A stretch of 64,000 nt of DNA from Chryseobacterium piperi (GTDB lineage: Bacteria; Bacteroidota; Bacteroidia; Flavobacteriales; Weeksellaceae), in assembly GCF_002285635.2 (NCBI RefSeq), contig NZ_CP023049.2:3782001-3846000 (forward strand). The letters are read 5' to 3'. The notes below the pieces were generated by a model, which was given only the letters and a program-made list of their open reading frames with translations, did not search any database and was not told the DNA's origin. Below are positions 1-8,686 of this stretch, in pieces (the first letter of the stretch is position 1; every line of letters begins with the position of its first letter). The position numbers and the translations under genes are program-made.

Positions 1-1632
1 GTTCCTGCTCATGATGAGCGTGATCACAGATTTGCAAAGAAATTTAATTTAGAAATTAAAAAGGTGGTTGAAACTGACGAAGATGTTCAGGAAAAATCTT
101 TTGATTCTAAAACCAGTGTTTGTATCAACTCAGATTTCTTAAATGGTTTATCTTATGATGAAGCTAAAGCAAGAATGATTGCTGAGATTGAGAACCGTAA
201 TATAGGTCATGGAACTACTAATTACAGGCAACGTGATGCTATCTTTTCAAGACAGCGTTATTGGGGTGAGCCTGTTCCTATATATTATAAGGATGGAATG
301 CCTTATACATTACCCGCTTCAGCTTTGCCTCTTGAACTTCCTGAGGTAGAAAAATATTTGCCGACGGAGGATGGAGATCCACCATTAGGAAATGCAAAAA
401 CATTTGCGTGGGATGAGGTAAATCAAAAGGTTGTTGCTACAGATCTTATTGATGATGTCAATGTCTTTCCATTGGAACTCTCTACGATGCCGGGATGGGC
501 TGGAAGCTCATGGTATTTCTTAAGATATATGGATCCTCATAATGAAGAAGGGTTTGCTAAAAAAGAACTGACAGACTATTGGGGACAGGTAGATTTATAT
601 ATCGGGGGAAGTGAACACGCTACGGGACATTTATTATATTCTCGTTTCTGGAATATGTTCTTAAAAGACAGAGGATGGATTGATCATAATGAACCTTTCC
701 AAAAACTAATCAATCAAGGAATGATTTTGGGAATGAGTGCATTTGTATATAGGATAGACGGAACGAACCAATATGTTTCTAAATCTTTAGCCAATGATCA
801 TAAAACTCAGAAAATTCATGTAGATGTATCCTTATTAAAAGGAGGGTCTGATGAATTAGATACGGAAGCATTTAAACAATGGAGACCGGATTATGCGGAT
901 GCAGAATTTATTCTTGAAGACGGAAAATACATTACCGACCGCGAGGTTGAGAAAATGTCCAAATCAAAATATAATGTTGTTAATCCTGATGATATCTGTG
1001 AAGAATACGGAGCTGACGGTTTAAGATTGTATGAAATGTTTTTGGGACCATTGGAACAATCAAAGCCATGGAATACCCAGGGACTAAGTGGAGTATATGG
1101 TTTCCTTAAGAAATTCTGGAACTTATACTTTAACGGAGATGTTTTCGAAGTTTCGGATGAGGAGCCGACAAAAGCGGAATATAAGGTTTTACATACTTTA
1201 ATAAAGAAGGTCGTATTTGATATTGAGAACTTCTCTTTCAATACTTCTGTGTCTTCATTTATGATTGCGGTGAATGAGCTGCAAAAATTAAAATGTAACA
1301 AGCGCAATATTCTTGAACCTTTAGCCGTTATCATTTCTCCTTATGCACCGCATATTTGCGAAGAACTTTGGAATCTCCTGGGGCATAGCGATTCTATAGA
1401 ATTTGAGAAGTTTCCGGAGCTGAATGAGGCTTATTTGGTAGAAGATGAAATTGAATATCCGGTAAGCGTAAATGGCAAAATGAAGTTTAAAATATCCCTA
1501 TCTGCTCAATTTTCTGCCAAGCAGGTAGAAGATTTGGTGATTTTAGATCCTAAAATGCAACAGATTTTGGAGGGAAAAACGCCCAAAAAAATCATTGTGG
1601 TTCCTCACAGAATTGTGAATATTGTAATTTAA
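1..1632 (+). CDS. leuS: Leucyl-tRNA synthetase, C-terminal part (5' end outside window)
   Basis: Charges tRNA-Leu with leucine in the cytoplasm. The reading frame is already open at base 1, so the gene starts upstream and about 543 C-terminal residues are visible. The first visible residues, VPAHDERD, match the LeuRS editing-site motif, so the HIGH motif lies outside the window. The class I motif KMSKS is present (VEKMSKSKYN, about residue 317 of the visible part), followed by the anticodon-binding helical domain. Between the catalytic core and KMSKS there is a stretch of roughly 70 residues (QYVSKSLANDH through ITDREVE), probably a lineage-specific insert. The gene ends in an AT-rich spacer with no clear hairpin terminator. 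Identification is firm. Confidence 0.96.
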   Translation, partial: VPAHDERDHRFAKKFNLEIKKVVETDEDVQEKSFDSKTSVCINSDFLNGLSYDEAKARMIAEIENRNIGHGTTNYRQRDAIFSRQRYWGEPVPIYYKDGMPYTLPASALPLELPEVEKYLPTEDGDPPLGNAKTFAWDEVNQKVVATDLIDDVNVFPLELSTMPGWAGSSWYFLRYMDPHNEEGFAKKELTDYWGQVDLYIGGSEHATGHLLYSRFWNMFLKDRGWIDHNEPFQKLINQGMILGMSAFVYRIDGTNQYVSKSLANDHKTQKIHVDVSLLKGGSDELDTEAFKQWRPDYADAEFILEDGKYITDREVEKMSKSKYNVVNPDDICEEYGADGLRLYEMFLGPLEQSKPWNTQGLSGVYGFLKKFWNLYFNGDVFEVSDEEPTKAEYKVLHTLIKKVVFDIENFSFNTSVSSFMIAVNELQKLKCNKRNILEPLAVIISPYAPHICEELWNLLGHSDSIEFEKFPELNEAYLVEDEIEYPVSVNGKMKFKISLSAQFSAKQVEDLVILDPKMQQILEGKTPKKIIVVPHRIVNIVI

Positions 1633-1814
1633 AAAAAAATTAACATTGGCAAATTAAAAAAAATGAAGGCTTAATTTTTTTGATTTTTTAATGTATTTTT
1701 AAAAACTGAGAAATATCATTAAAAAAAAAGAGAAAAAATGAAATATCGAAATCGTAATAATATTTCATTATCAAAAAAAAGCAAAATGTTTATTTAAGAC
1801 TATTGTATTTTAAT

Positions 1815-1822
1815 TAATTTTG
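1815..1822 (+). promoter_or_regulatory. Candidate -7 box for the exbB-exbD-exbD-tonB operon
   Basis: TAATTTTG matches the flavobacterial -7 consensus TAnnTTTG, 51 bases before the exbB start. No TTG at the right -33 distance was found, so only half of the promoter is supported. Confidence 0.45.
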
Positions 1823-1873
1823 CCTTTAATTTACAACCTGATAAAATTTTAAAACAATATAATTTAGTTAAAT

Positions 1874-2737
1874 ATGGAAATGAATGTTTCAAAAAATGAT
1901 GAGCAAGTAGTTGCTAGAAAAGCGGGAGGTTTAAACCCGGCTGTTATTATTCCTATTTTATTCGTTATAGGAGTTTGTATTTATTTATTCGTATTAGGAA
2001 GTCCTGGTAACTTCAAAGATGCAGATAAACTAGGTAGTGGATCTGTAGCTTTTGCAAGCGTTGAAGGAAAAGACATTCATCCAGAATCGTTTTTAGGTAT
2101 TATCTACAAAGGAGGGGTTATCGTACCAATCTTGATTACTTTCATGATTACTGTAATCGTTTTCTCTTTTGAAAGATATTTCGTGCTTGGTAAGGCTGCA
2201 GGAAAAGGAAACTTGGATAGCTTCGTAGTACAAGTAAGAAATTTATTAAATCAAAACAAAATTGATGAAGCTTTAGAAGAGTGTGACAGACAACAAGGAT
2301 CTGTAGGTAACGTAGTGAAGGAAGGTCTTACTACTTACAAAGCTTTATCTCATGATACGACTTTGAATAAAGAGCAGAAAATGGTAGCTCTTAACAAAGC
2401 GATTGAAGAGGCTACAACTCTTGAGATGCCAATGTTAGAGAAAAACATGATGATTCTTTCAACTTTAGGTACTGTTGCAACGTTAGTAGCACTTTTAGGA
2501 ACTGTAATCGGGATGATTAAAGCATTCTTCGCATTAGGTTCAGGTGGTGGTACTCCAGATGCTGCTGCACTTTCTACAGGTATCTCTGAAGCCTTGATCA
2601 ACACGGCATTAGGTATTGGTACTTCAGCTATCGCTATTATTCTTTATAACTACTTTACTTCTAAAATTGACGGATTAACTTACAAGATCGATGAGATCGC
2701 TATGAGTATCCAGCAATCTTTCGCTGAATTCAACTAA
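1874..2737 (+). CDS. exbB: MotA/TolQ/ExbB proton channel family protein
   Basis: Inner-membrane proton channel subunit that, with ExbD, uses the proton gradient to energise TonB. The 287-residue protein has an N-terminal hydrophobic segment near residues 25-43 (VIIPILFVIGVCIYLFVL), a second at about 75-97, and two C-terminal segments around 190-217 and 228-255 carrying the family glycine/threonine-rich core (STLGTVATLVALLGTVIGM). The extra N-terminal segment and periplasmic loop are usual in Bacteroidota members. It is followed by two exbD genes and tonB, which fixes the role. The ATG at 1874 gives a sensible cytoplasmic N-terminus. TolQ is the alternative name, but the tonB neighbour favours ExbB. 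Confidence 0.93.
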   Translation: MEMNVSKNDEQVVARKAGGLNPAVIIPILFVIGVCIYLFVLGSPGNFKDADKLGSGSVAFASVEGKDIHPESFLGIIYKGGVIVPILITFMITVIVFSFERYFVLGKAAGKGNLDSFVVQVRNLLNQNKIDEALEECDRQQGSVGNVVKEGLTTYKALSHDTTLNKEQKMVALNKAIEEATTLEMPMLEKNMMILSTLGTVATLVALLGTVIGMIKAFFALGSGGGTPDAAALSTGISEALINTALGIGTSAIAIILYNYFTSKIDGLTYKIDEIAMSIQQSFAEFN

Positions 2738-2799
2738 GAATTTGTAGCAGGAAATTTGCATTAGCAATAAAAGAAGTTTAATTAAAAATAATAAAAATA

Positions 2800-3408
2800 A
2801 TGGCGAGAGTCAAACCAAAAAGACATGGAGTAGTGACGGATATGACCGCGATGTGTGACGTTGCGTTCCTACTACTTACATTCTTTATATTGACCACTCA
2901 GTTTAAAAAACCTGACGTGGAGCAGATTAAACCGCCATCTTCAATATCAGAGAAGTTACTTCCTGATGCTAGTTTAATGACTATCAACGCTACTCCAGAC
3001 GGAAAATTTTATTTCCAGCCGGTAGAAAATGCATCAGAGAGACTACAGCTTTTAGATAAAATGGGTCAAAAATATGGTATTAGTTTTGACAACAACGAAA
3101 AAGCTGCATTTCAAAAAGTACAAGCGATTGGGGTTCCTATGAACCAACTTAAGAGCTATCTTGATTTGTCAGATGAGGAGCAGAAGAGTTTCAAGAGTCC
3201 TACAGGGATTCCTATGGATAGTACAAATAAGCAGTTAGTAGACTGGGTACAACAGAGTTTGAGCGTAAATCCTGATTACAAATTAGCAATCAAAGGAGAC
3301 GTAACGACTCAATACCCTAAAGTTAAAAGCCTATTTGAAGGTTTAAGAGATATTGATTTTCTTAAATTTTGGTTGATTACATCACAAGAAGGTAAACCTA
3401 ACGAATAA
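2800..3408 (+). CDS. exbD: ExbD/TolR biopolymer transport protein, first copy
   Basis: Stator partner of ExbB in the TonB energy system: one N-terminal transmembrane helix and a periplasmic domain. The helix with the essential aspartate is visible near residues 15-34 (MTAMCDVAFLLLTFFIL, Asp20), preceded by a basic cytoplasmic tail (MARVKPKRHG). The periplasmic part is about 165 residues, longer than the E. coli protein, as in other Bacteroidota. It starts 62 bases after exbB and is followed 12 bases later by a second exbD, so the three are co-transcribed. Having two different ExbD proteins per operon is normal in this phylum and suggests a heteromeric stator. Confidence 0.93.
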   Translation: MARVKPKRHGVVTDMTAMCDVAFLLLTFFILTTQFKKPDVEQIKPPSSISEKLLPDASLMTINATPDGKFYFQPVENASERLQLLDKMGQKYGISFDNNEKAAFQKVQAIGVPMNQLKSYLDLSDEEQKSFKSPTGIPMDSTNKQLVDWVQQSLSVNPDYKLAIKGDVTTQYPKVKSLFEGLRDIDFLKFWLITSQEGKPNE

Positions 3409-3420
3409 TATCACGTAGAA

Positions 3421-3993
3421 ATGGCAGAAGTACAAGTACAGGAAAAGGGCGCCAAAGGCGGCAAGGTACGTTCCAAGAAACAGAGTACCAGAGTTGATAT
3501 GACTCCGATGGTGGACTTGGGTTTTCTATTGATTACCTTCTTTATGTTCACAACCACATTCAGTAAACCGAATGTAATGGATTTGGGTCTTCCGGCAAAA
3601 CCGAAAGATAAAGATAAAAAACCACCTCCAACAGAAATTAAACTTTCTAACTCTATTTCTTTATTATTAGGTAAAGACAACAGAATTTTCTGGCACCAGC
3701 AAGATAATACATCTTTAACGGATCAGAATCTTAATGAGACTACTTTCGATAGAGAAGGGATTAGAAAAGTAATTGAGCAGGCAAAAGCAAATGCGGCAGA
3801 TAAGACTAAATTTACTATTATTATTAAGCCGACGGATGATGCTGTATATAAAAACTTTGTGGATATTCTTGACGAAATGGCAATTACAAAAAGCGAACAA
3901 TACGGTGTTACCGATTTGAAGCCTTGGGAATTAGCTATTTATAATAAGAAAGTTGGAAACAATGGAGCAGCTGCTTCACCAGCTACAAAGTAA
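3421..3993 (+). CDS. exbD: ExbD/TolR biopolymer transport protein, second copy
   Basis: Second ExbD-type stator subunit. A basic N-terminus (RSKKQSTRVD) leads into one transmembrane helix with the conserved aspartate, PMVDLGFLLITFFMF (Asp32), then a proline/lysine-rich linker (KPKDKDKKPPP) and a periplasmic domain. It differs in length and linker from the first copy, so the two are not a recent duplication. It lies 12 bases after the first exbD and 23 bases before tonB, consistent with one transcript. The family assignment is firm; whether the two copies have separate roles cannot be told from sequence. Confidence 0.93.
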   Translation: MAEVQVQEKGAKGGKVRSKKQSTRVDMTPMVDLGFLLITFFMFTTTFSKPNVMDLGLPAKPKDKDKKPPPTEIKLSNSISLLLGKDNRIFWHQQDNTSLTDQNLNETTFDREGIRKVIEQAKANAADKTKFTIIIKPTDDAVYKNFVDILDEMAITKSEQYGVTDLKPWELAIYNKKVGNNGAAASPATK

Positions 3994-4016
3994 TTTAACC
4001 ATAAAATTGTAAATCT

Positions 4017-4862
4017 ATGGCAGATGAAAACGTATACAATCAGAATCTTACTTTAGATGAGATTGTATTTGAAAATAGAAACAAAGAGTATGGTGCCTAT
4101 GATCTGAGACATCAGTATCCTAGACTTCTAACAAGATCTTTTCTTATTGGAACGGCATTATTCTTAGTTTTGGCCTTGTCTCCTTTTATTTATCTTACGA
4201 TTAAGAGACTTACAGCACCAGAAAAGCAAGAAGTAAAAGCTGATTTGGTAGAAATTCTTCAGGAAGATAAAATTATAGAGCAGCCGAAAGAAGAGGAACC
4301 ACCTCCACCACCTCCACCTCCAAAAGAAGAGGAAAAAATTGAGGTGATTCAGAACGTAGTTCCGGAGCCTGTAAAAGCTCCAAAAATTGAAACACCACCA
4401 CCACCAATTTCTAAGCAATTAGAAACAACAACTGGTTTGCAAAATCAGGAGGGGGTAAAAGCTCCGACTTATACACCACCGCCACCACCACCATCTACAG
4501 GTACTAAGACTTCAACTGCTGAAGTTAAGCCTCAGGTGAGTGATACTCAGGTTTATACCGAGGTTGAGCAAACTGCAGAATTCCCAGGAGGTATCAATGC
4601 CTTTAGAAATAAAGTAGCAAGTAGCTTTGACGGATCTGCAATGAACGGTGATGAAGGTACTGTAAAAGCTGAAGTTACTTTCGTTGTTGAAAGAGATGGA
4701 AGTATTACAGATGTAAAGGCTAATGGAAAAAATTCAGACTTCAACTCTGAAGCTGTAAGAACGATTAAGTCTATTAAGAATAAATGGAGTCCTGCTAAAA
4801 TTAATGGTCAGTCTGTTCGTTACCGATTCAGATTACCTTTAACAATGAATTTTGAAGGATAA
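4017..4862 (+). CDS. tonB: Energy transducer TonB
   Basis: Carries energy from the ExbB/ExbD motor across the periplasm to TonB-dependent outer-membrane receptors. The 281-residue protein has a cytoplasmic N-terminus of about 40 residues (with KEYGAYDLRHQY, common in Bacteroidota TonB), one transmembrane helix at 41-62, a periplasm-spanning region of about 85-160 with three polyproline blocks alternating with Glu/Lys, and a C-terminal TonB domain from about 185 (VEQTAEFPGG ... GSITDVKANGK ... WSPAKINGQSVRYRFRLPL). The gene ends just before a strong hairpin terminator, so the core operon is exbB-exbD-exbD-tonB. Confidence 0.94.
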   Translation: MADENVYNQNLTLDEIVFENRNKEYGAYDLRHQYPRLLTRSFLIGTALFLVLALSPFIYLTIKRLTAPEKQEVKADLVEILQEDKIIEQPKEEEPPPPPPPPKEEEKIEVIQNVVPEPVKAPKIETPPPPISKQLETTTGLQNQEGVKAPTYTPPPPPPSTGTKTSTAEVKPQVSDTQVYTEVEQTAEFPGGINAFRNKVASSFDGSAMNGDEGTVKAEVTFVVERDGSITDVKANGKNSDFNSEAVRTIKSIKNKWSPAKINGQSVRYRFRLPLTMNFEG

Positions 4863-4885
4863 TATTTATCTTTAAATAATAATTA

Positions 4886-4915
4886 AAAAAGAGAAGCATA
4901 TGCTTCTCTTTTTAT
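4886..4915 (+). terminator. Rho-independent terminator after tonB
   Basis: Inverted repeat GAGAAGCAT/ATGCTTCTC extended by flanking A and T runs, then T-rich sequence. Confidence 0.85.
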
Positions 4916-4924
4916 TTTTTTTGG

Positions 4925-4932
4925 TATTTTTG
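4925..4932 (+). promoter_or_regulatory. Candidate -7 box directly before the small membrane protein
   Basis: TATTTTTG fits TAnnTTTG and ends four bases before the ATG at 4937, so transcription would start at or near the start codon. It lies just after the tonB terminator. No -33 TTG at the usual spacing. Confidence 0.45.
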
Positions 4933-4936
4933 TTAC

Positions 4937-5134
4937 ATGATGTTCAATTGGTTGTCCTTAATAACAGGATTGTTTTATATCGTTTTAGGAATTGTAGTTA
5001 TTATCTACAAATTCTTCTTTGTCATTCTTGAACCTGCAGTAGCGTATCCGCTTGGAGCCGTTATGATTCTTTATGGAATATTCAGAATTTACAGGGCAGT
5101 TTCAAGAATTAAAAATTCAGGAAATGAAGAATAG
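4937..5134 (+). CDS. Small two-helix membrane protein, unknown function
   Basis: A 65-residue protein that is almost entirely hydrophobic, with two predicted membrane helices (about residues 4-32, LSLITGLFYIVLGIVVIIY, and 36-52, AYPLGAVMILYGIFRIY) and a short charged C-terminus. I do not recognise a named family. Its last 11 bases overlap the start of the next gene, which implies translational coupling with the PstS-like lipoprotein. It sits between the tonB terminator and that lipoprotein and may have its own leaderless promoter. Two consecutive ATG codons (4937 and 4940) are possible starts. Coding status is supported by the overlap and the coherent helix pattern, not by homology. Confidence 0.7.
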   Translation: MMFNWLSLITGLFYIVLGIVVIIYKFFFVILEPAVAYPLGAVMILYGIFRIYRAVSRIKNSGNEE

Positions 5135-5996
5135 TATTAAACTTATAATACTTCTTATTTTTAGTTTAACTACTATAGGTTGTAAAAAAGAAGATAAATC
5201 CCCTTCTTACCACAAAGGAGACCTTACCATTCTTACCGACGAATCTTTTAAAAGTGTTACAGAAGCATTGGCCGAAGGCTATATGATTAATTATCCGGAA
5301 ACACATATCAAGATTGTTACCAAGAAAGAAGACTTAGGTTTTCTTGATCTGTTAAATGATAAAGCAAGAATTGCTGTCATGTCCAGAGATTTAAATGCAG
5401 AAGAACTGAAAGCATATAAAGAACAGGTTGGACTAAAATTCTTACCTGCGAGATTTGCTGCTGATGCAGTGGTTTTCGTAGTTCCTAAAACTTCTTCCAA
5501 GACGAGTATTTCTATGGAGGAAATTCAAAATGGTCTTATGTCTGAAAACAAAGAATTTATCTTTGACGGAGTTAATTCCAGTAATCTGAATTTTGTTGCT
5601 CAGAAATTTAAAAAGCAACCTAAAGATCTTAAGTTTTCTATTATTCCCGGAAGTGAAAATATTATTGAGCAATTAAATAAGTATCCGGATAAGATTGGTG
5701 TTATCGGTCTTAATACGTTCAGTCGCCCTTATGATAAGACTGCTGAAAAGTTAAGAGAAATGGTTAAAATATTACCCGTAGAAAGTAAGGGTAAATTATA
5801 TACTCCGGATTCTGGTGGGCTTCGCGAAATGAAATATCCTTTTACAAGAGTTTTGTATTTTTTAACAAATGAAGGAAACTTTAACATAGCCAATGGCTTT
5901 ATAAGATATTCTTGTACCCAATTAGGTCAGATGATTGTACAAAAAGAAGGATTACAGCCCTATAATATATACAAAAGAGAGGTTCAAATGCGTTAA
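5124..5996 (+). CDS. PstS-like substrate-binding lipoprotein
   Basis: Likely an exported lipoprotein of the phosphate-binding (PstS/SBP) type. The ATG at 5124 gives a lipoprotein signal peptide ending in LTTIGC (lipid-anchored Cys20); the open frame reaches further back but lacks a signal. The mature part has the PBP fold pattern: GDLTILTDESFKSVTEALAEG, later AVMSRDLNAEELKAYK and a C-terminal VLYFLTNEG region of the PstS type. No pstC, pstA or pstB is nearby, so it is probably not part of a classical phosphate importer. The gene sits between tonB and a TPR gene, an arrangement I recall as common in Flavobacteriia. The bound ligand is unknown. Confidence 0.8.
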   Translation: MKNSIKLIILLIFSLTTIGCKKEDKSPSYHKGDLTILTDESFKSVTEALAEGYMINYPETHIKIVTKKEDLGFLDLLNDKARIAVMSRDLNAEELKAYKEQVGLKFLPARFAADAVVFVVPKTSSKTSISMEEIQNGLMSENKEFIFDGVNSSNLNFVAQKFKKQPKDLKFSIIPGSENIIEQLNKYPDKIGVIGLNTFSRPYDKTAEKLREMVKILPVESKGKLYTPDSGGLREMKYPFTRVLYFLTNEGNFNIANGFIRYSCTQLGQMIVQKEGLQPYNIYKREVQMR

Positions 5997-6103
5997 AAAG
6001 TATTAAATTGATCTTTTAACCTAAATAATTACAGTATTTTGGTCTGAAAATTGTGTATAATATAACTCGATTTAGAAAATATAAAATGAAAGATATAATG
6101 ATT

Positions 6104-7735
6104 ATGAATGTAAAAAAGATTGCTTTTGGAGCAGCAGTGGTATTTTTTACCAACTTTTCGTTTGCGCAGACGCTACAGGACGGTATCAACAGTGTTGATA
6201 GTGATAAATTTGCACAAGCTAAAAACAATTTCACTGAAATGATTGCAAAGGCACCTACAGCTGAAAACTATTTCTATTTAGGAAATACTTTTTTGAGACA
6301 AGGTGAACCTGATTTTGCAAAAGCAACAGAAAATTTTAATAAAGGTCTTGCTGCAGATAGCAAAAGTTATTTGAATAAGATCGGATTAGCAGCAGTAAAA
6401 CTTGGAAAAGGAGATAAGGCAGCAGTTGCTGAAATCCAGAAGATTGTAGCTGATTCAAGAGAAAAAGATGCAGAAGTATTGTTTAGAGCTGCTGAAGCTT
6501 TAACTTTATTTGAAAAAAATAACTCACCTGATTTGGCTATTCAGTTCTTAAATAAAGCTATTGAAAGAGCTCAGAAGAAAGAAGTTCCTGCCAATTATTA
6601 TTATACGCTAGGGGATGCTTACAGATTGAAGAAAATTCCTGGTGATGCAATGACGGCTTATGATAAAGCGTTACCTCTTGCAAAAAATAAAGCTTCTGTT
6701 TACACAAGAATGGGGACTTTATGGATGGCTGCTCAGCAGTGGAAATTAGCTAAAGAAAACATCGATAAAGCTATTGGAGTAGATGCAACTTATGCACCTG
6801 CTTATAAAGCTTTAGCAGCATACGATATCAAATACCAGCAAAACGAAAAAGCAACTCAGGATTTGATCAACTATACTAAGTATGCTGATGAAGATCCATA
6901 TACATTATTAGAAATTTCTAAACTTTATTTTACGAATGAAGATTATGCTAATTCTAAAATGGTATTGGATAAAATTTTCGACAAAATCGATGACCCAATT
7001 AAATTTAAATTAAGAGCATATCAATTATATGCTGACGGAAAATATACAGAAGCTAAACAAAATATGGATAGCTTCGTTTCTCAGGCAGATAAATCAAGAG
7101 TACAGCCTGCAGATCAAGGTTTACAAGGTCTGATTGCTGCTGGATTAGCTAAAGAAGAAAAAGACGAAGCTAAGAAAACTGCTTTAATGACTGAGTCTCA
7201 ACAGAAGATTGCCATTGCTAAAGCTGCAAAAGATGAAACAATGAAGTGGGATATGGAATTGGTTAAGATTGCCGGAGGAGGAGCTTCTCAGGCATCTGCA
7301 GATGCAGGACCAACAAACCCTACTATTGAAGGATTAAAACAAAAAGTAGCAGCTAATACTCAGGATACTGATTCATTATTCAAGTTGGCAACAGCTTACC
7401 AGGATGTTAAAAACTGGAATGAAGCAATCCTTACATGGCAGAAAATGAGTACTCTTCTTCCTGACTGGGCACCTGCTTACTACAGTCAAGGGTATTCTTA
7501 TCAGCAAGCTGGAAACAATGATGCAGCAAAAATTGCTTATGAAAAGTTCATCAGTACTGTTAAGCCTGCAGATATGGAGGCTAACAAACAGACTTTAGCT
7601 TATGCTTACTTTGCTGTAGCATATATGAGCAAGGACTCTGATGTAGCTAAAGCTAAAGATTATGTTGCTAAGTCTGTGCAGTTAGATCCTACTTATCAGG
7701 ATGCTATAAAACTTAATGCAGAAATCAATAAGTAA
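6104..7735 (+). CDS. Secreted/periplasmic tetratricopeptide repeat protein
   Basis: TPR repeat proteins act as protein-protein interaction scaffolds. The signal peptide MNVKKIAFGAAVVFF..SFAQ argues for the ATG at 6104; ATGs at 6086 and 6098 are in frame and possible. Repeats of about 34 residues run through the protein, for example ENYFYLGNTFLRQGEPDFAKA, YYYTLGDAYRLKKIPGDAMTAY, VYTRMGTLWMAAQQWKLAKENI and, near the C-terminus, APAYYSQGYSYQQAGNNDAA. About 543 residues, no membrane segment after the signal. It follows the PstS-like gene by 107 bases and is followed by a strong terminator. A periplasmic helper of the TonB machinery is my inference from context. Confidence 0.85.
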   Translation: MNVKKIAFGAAVVFFTNFSFAQTLQDGINSVDSDKFAQAKNNFTEMIAKAPTAENYFYLGNTFLRQGEPDFAKATENFNKGLAADSKSYLNKIGLAAVKLGKGDKAAVAEIQKIVADSREKDAEVLFRAAEALTLFEKNNSPDLAIQFLNKAIERAQKKEVPANYYYTLGDAYRLKKIPGDAMTAYDKALPLAKNKASVYTRMGTLWMAAQQWKLAKENIDKAIGVDATYAPAYKALAAYDIKYQQNEKATQDLINYTKYADEDPYTLLEISKLYFTNEDYANSKMVLDKIFDKIDDPIKFKLRAYQLYADGKYTEAKQNMDSFVSQADKSRVQPADQGLQGLIAAGLAKEEKDEAKKTALMTESQQKIAIAKAAKDETMKWDMELVKIAGGGASQASADAGPTNPTIEGLKQKVAANTQDTDSLFKLATAYQDVKNWNEAILTWQKMSTLLPDWAPAYYSQGYSYQQAGNNDAAKIAYEKFISTVKPADMEANKQTLAYAYFAVAYMSKDSDVAKAKDYVAKSVQLDPTYQDAIKLNAEINK

Positions 7736-7760
7736 TTTAAAATTTAAATTATAAATATTA

Positions 7761-7795
7761 AAACTTCCCATTCGTAATGTTTGGGAAGTTTTTGT
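7761..7795 (+). terminator. Rho-independent terminator after the TPR gene
   Basis: AAACTTCCCA and TGGGAAGTTT form a 10-bp stem with an 11-base loop, followed by TTTGTTTT. Confidence 0.85.
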
Positions 7796-7812
7796 TTTAA
7801 GTCTTATCTTTG
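7781..7812 (+). promoter_or_regulatory. Promoter of bshB1, overlapping the preceding terminator
   Basis: TTG (7781-7783), 21 bases, then TATCTTTG (7805-7812): a full flavobacterial promoter. The -33 TTG lies in the descending arm of the terminator stem. The -7 box ends five bases before the ATG, predicting a leaderless or nearly leaderless mRNA. Confidence 0.65.
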
Positions 7813-7817
7813 AACGT

Positions 7818-8537
7818 ATGAAAACAGATATACTTGCTTTTGGGGCGCACCCTGATGATGTAGAACTAGGATGTGGAGGCACAATAGCCAAATTAGTATC
7901 AGAGGGTAAAACATGTGTTATTGTTGATCTTACCAAAGGTGAGATGGGAACAAGGGGTACAGATGAAACCAGAAAAATGGAAGCCGCAGATTCTGCAAAG
8001 ATTTTAGGTGTTTCTGCCAGAGAAAATTTAGGAATGAAAGATGGGTTTCTTGTTAACTCAGAAGAGTACCAGATGAAGATTGTAAAAATGATCCGCAAAT
8101 ACAGGCCAGAAATCGTTTTAGCCAATGCTATTGATGATAGACATCCGGATCATGCAAAAGGAGCAAAATTAGTTTCTGATGCGTGCTTTTTAGCAGGCTT
8201 ACGAAAGGTTAAAACAGTACTGGAAGGAGAAAACCAGGAAGTATGGAGACCTAAACATATTTTTCACTACATCCAGTGGAAACATATCCAGCCGGAATTC
8301 GTTATTGATATCTCTGAACATCTTGATAAAAAGATTGAAGCATGTATGGCATTCAAAACTCAATTTTACGATCCAAATTCTAAGGAACCAGTGACTCCGA
8401 TTGCTACAAAAGACTTCTTTGAAAGCCTAACCTATAGAGCTCAGGATTTAGGGCGTTTATCGGGAGTTGCTTACGCTGAGGGCTTTACAACAGAGAAGTT
8501 AATTGCTTTGAAAAATTTTGAAGGAATTGTTTTGTAA
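7818..8537 (+). CDS. bshB1: Bacillithiol biosynthesis deacetylase BshB1
   Basis: Removes the acetyl group from GlcNAc-malate in the synthesis of bacillithiol, the main low-molecular-weight thiol of Firmicutes and many Bacteroidota; a zinc enzyme of the PIG-L/LmbE family acting in the cytoplasm. The 239-residue length fits. The metal site is visible as GAHPDDVELGCGG near the N-terminus and HPDHAKGA around residue 113. Other family marks are DLTKGEMGTRGT and the C-terminal YAEGF. It is a single-gene unit with its own promoter, and the promoter of the next gene (tRNA-His) overlaps its stop codon. The other bacillithiol genes (bshA, bshC) are not in the window. Confidence 0.92.
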   Translation: MKTDILAFGAHPDDVELGCGGTIAKLVSEGKTCVIVDLTKGEMGTRGTDETRKMEAADSAKILGVSARENLGMKDGFLVNSEEYQMKIVKMIRKYRPEIVLANAIDDRHPDHAKGAKLVSDACFLAGLRKVKTVLEGENQEVWRPKHIFHYIQWKHIQPEFVIDISEHLDKKIEACMAFKTQFYDPNSKEPVTPIATKDFFESLTYRAQDLGRLSGVAYAEGFTTEKLIALKNFEGIVL

Positions 8538-8560
8538 TTAAAAATTCTTTCCTATATTTG
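8532..8560 (+). promoter_or_regulatory. Promoter of tRNA-His, overlapping the bshB1 stop codon
   Basis: TTG at 8532-8534, 18 bases, then TATATTTG at 8553-8560, twelve bases before the tRNA 5' end. Both boxes match the consensus. The -33 box falls in the last codons of bshB1. Confidence 0.7.
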
Positions 8561-8572
8561 CAACCACAAAAC

Positions 8573-8648
<76 letters not shown>

Positions 8649-8652
8649 AGAG

Positions 8653-8686
8653 AAAGTACACTTTTTACAAGTGTACTTTTTTATTT
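8653..8686 (+). terminator. Terminator after tRNA-His
   Basis: AAAGTACACTT (8653-8663) and AAGTGTACTTT (8669-8679) form an 11-bp stem with loop TTTAC, followed by a T run. Confidence 0.85.

Noticed and set aside
891..1334. 147-codon antisense frame inside leuS
   Set aside because: It is a shadow of the leuS codons with no domain or promoter; the same holds for other long antisense frames in exbB, ligD, aspS, BCCT and protease genes.
4164..4418. Tryptophan-rich antisense frame in tonB
   Set aside because: It is produced by the proline codons of tonB read on the other strand.
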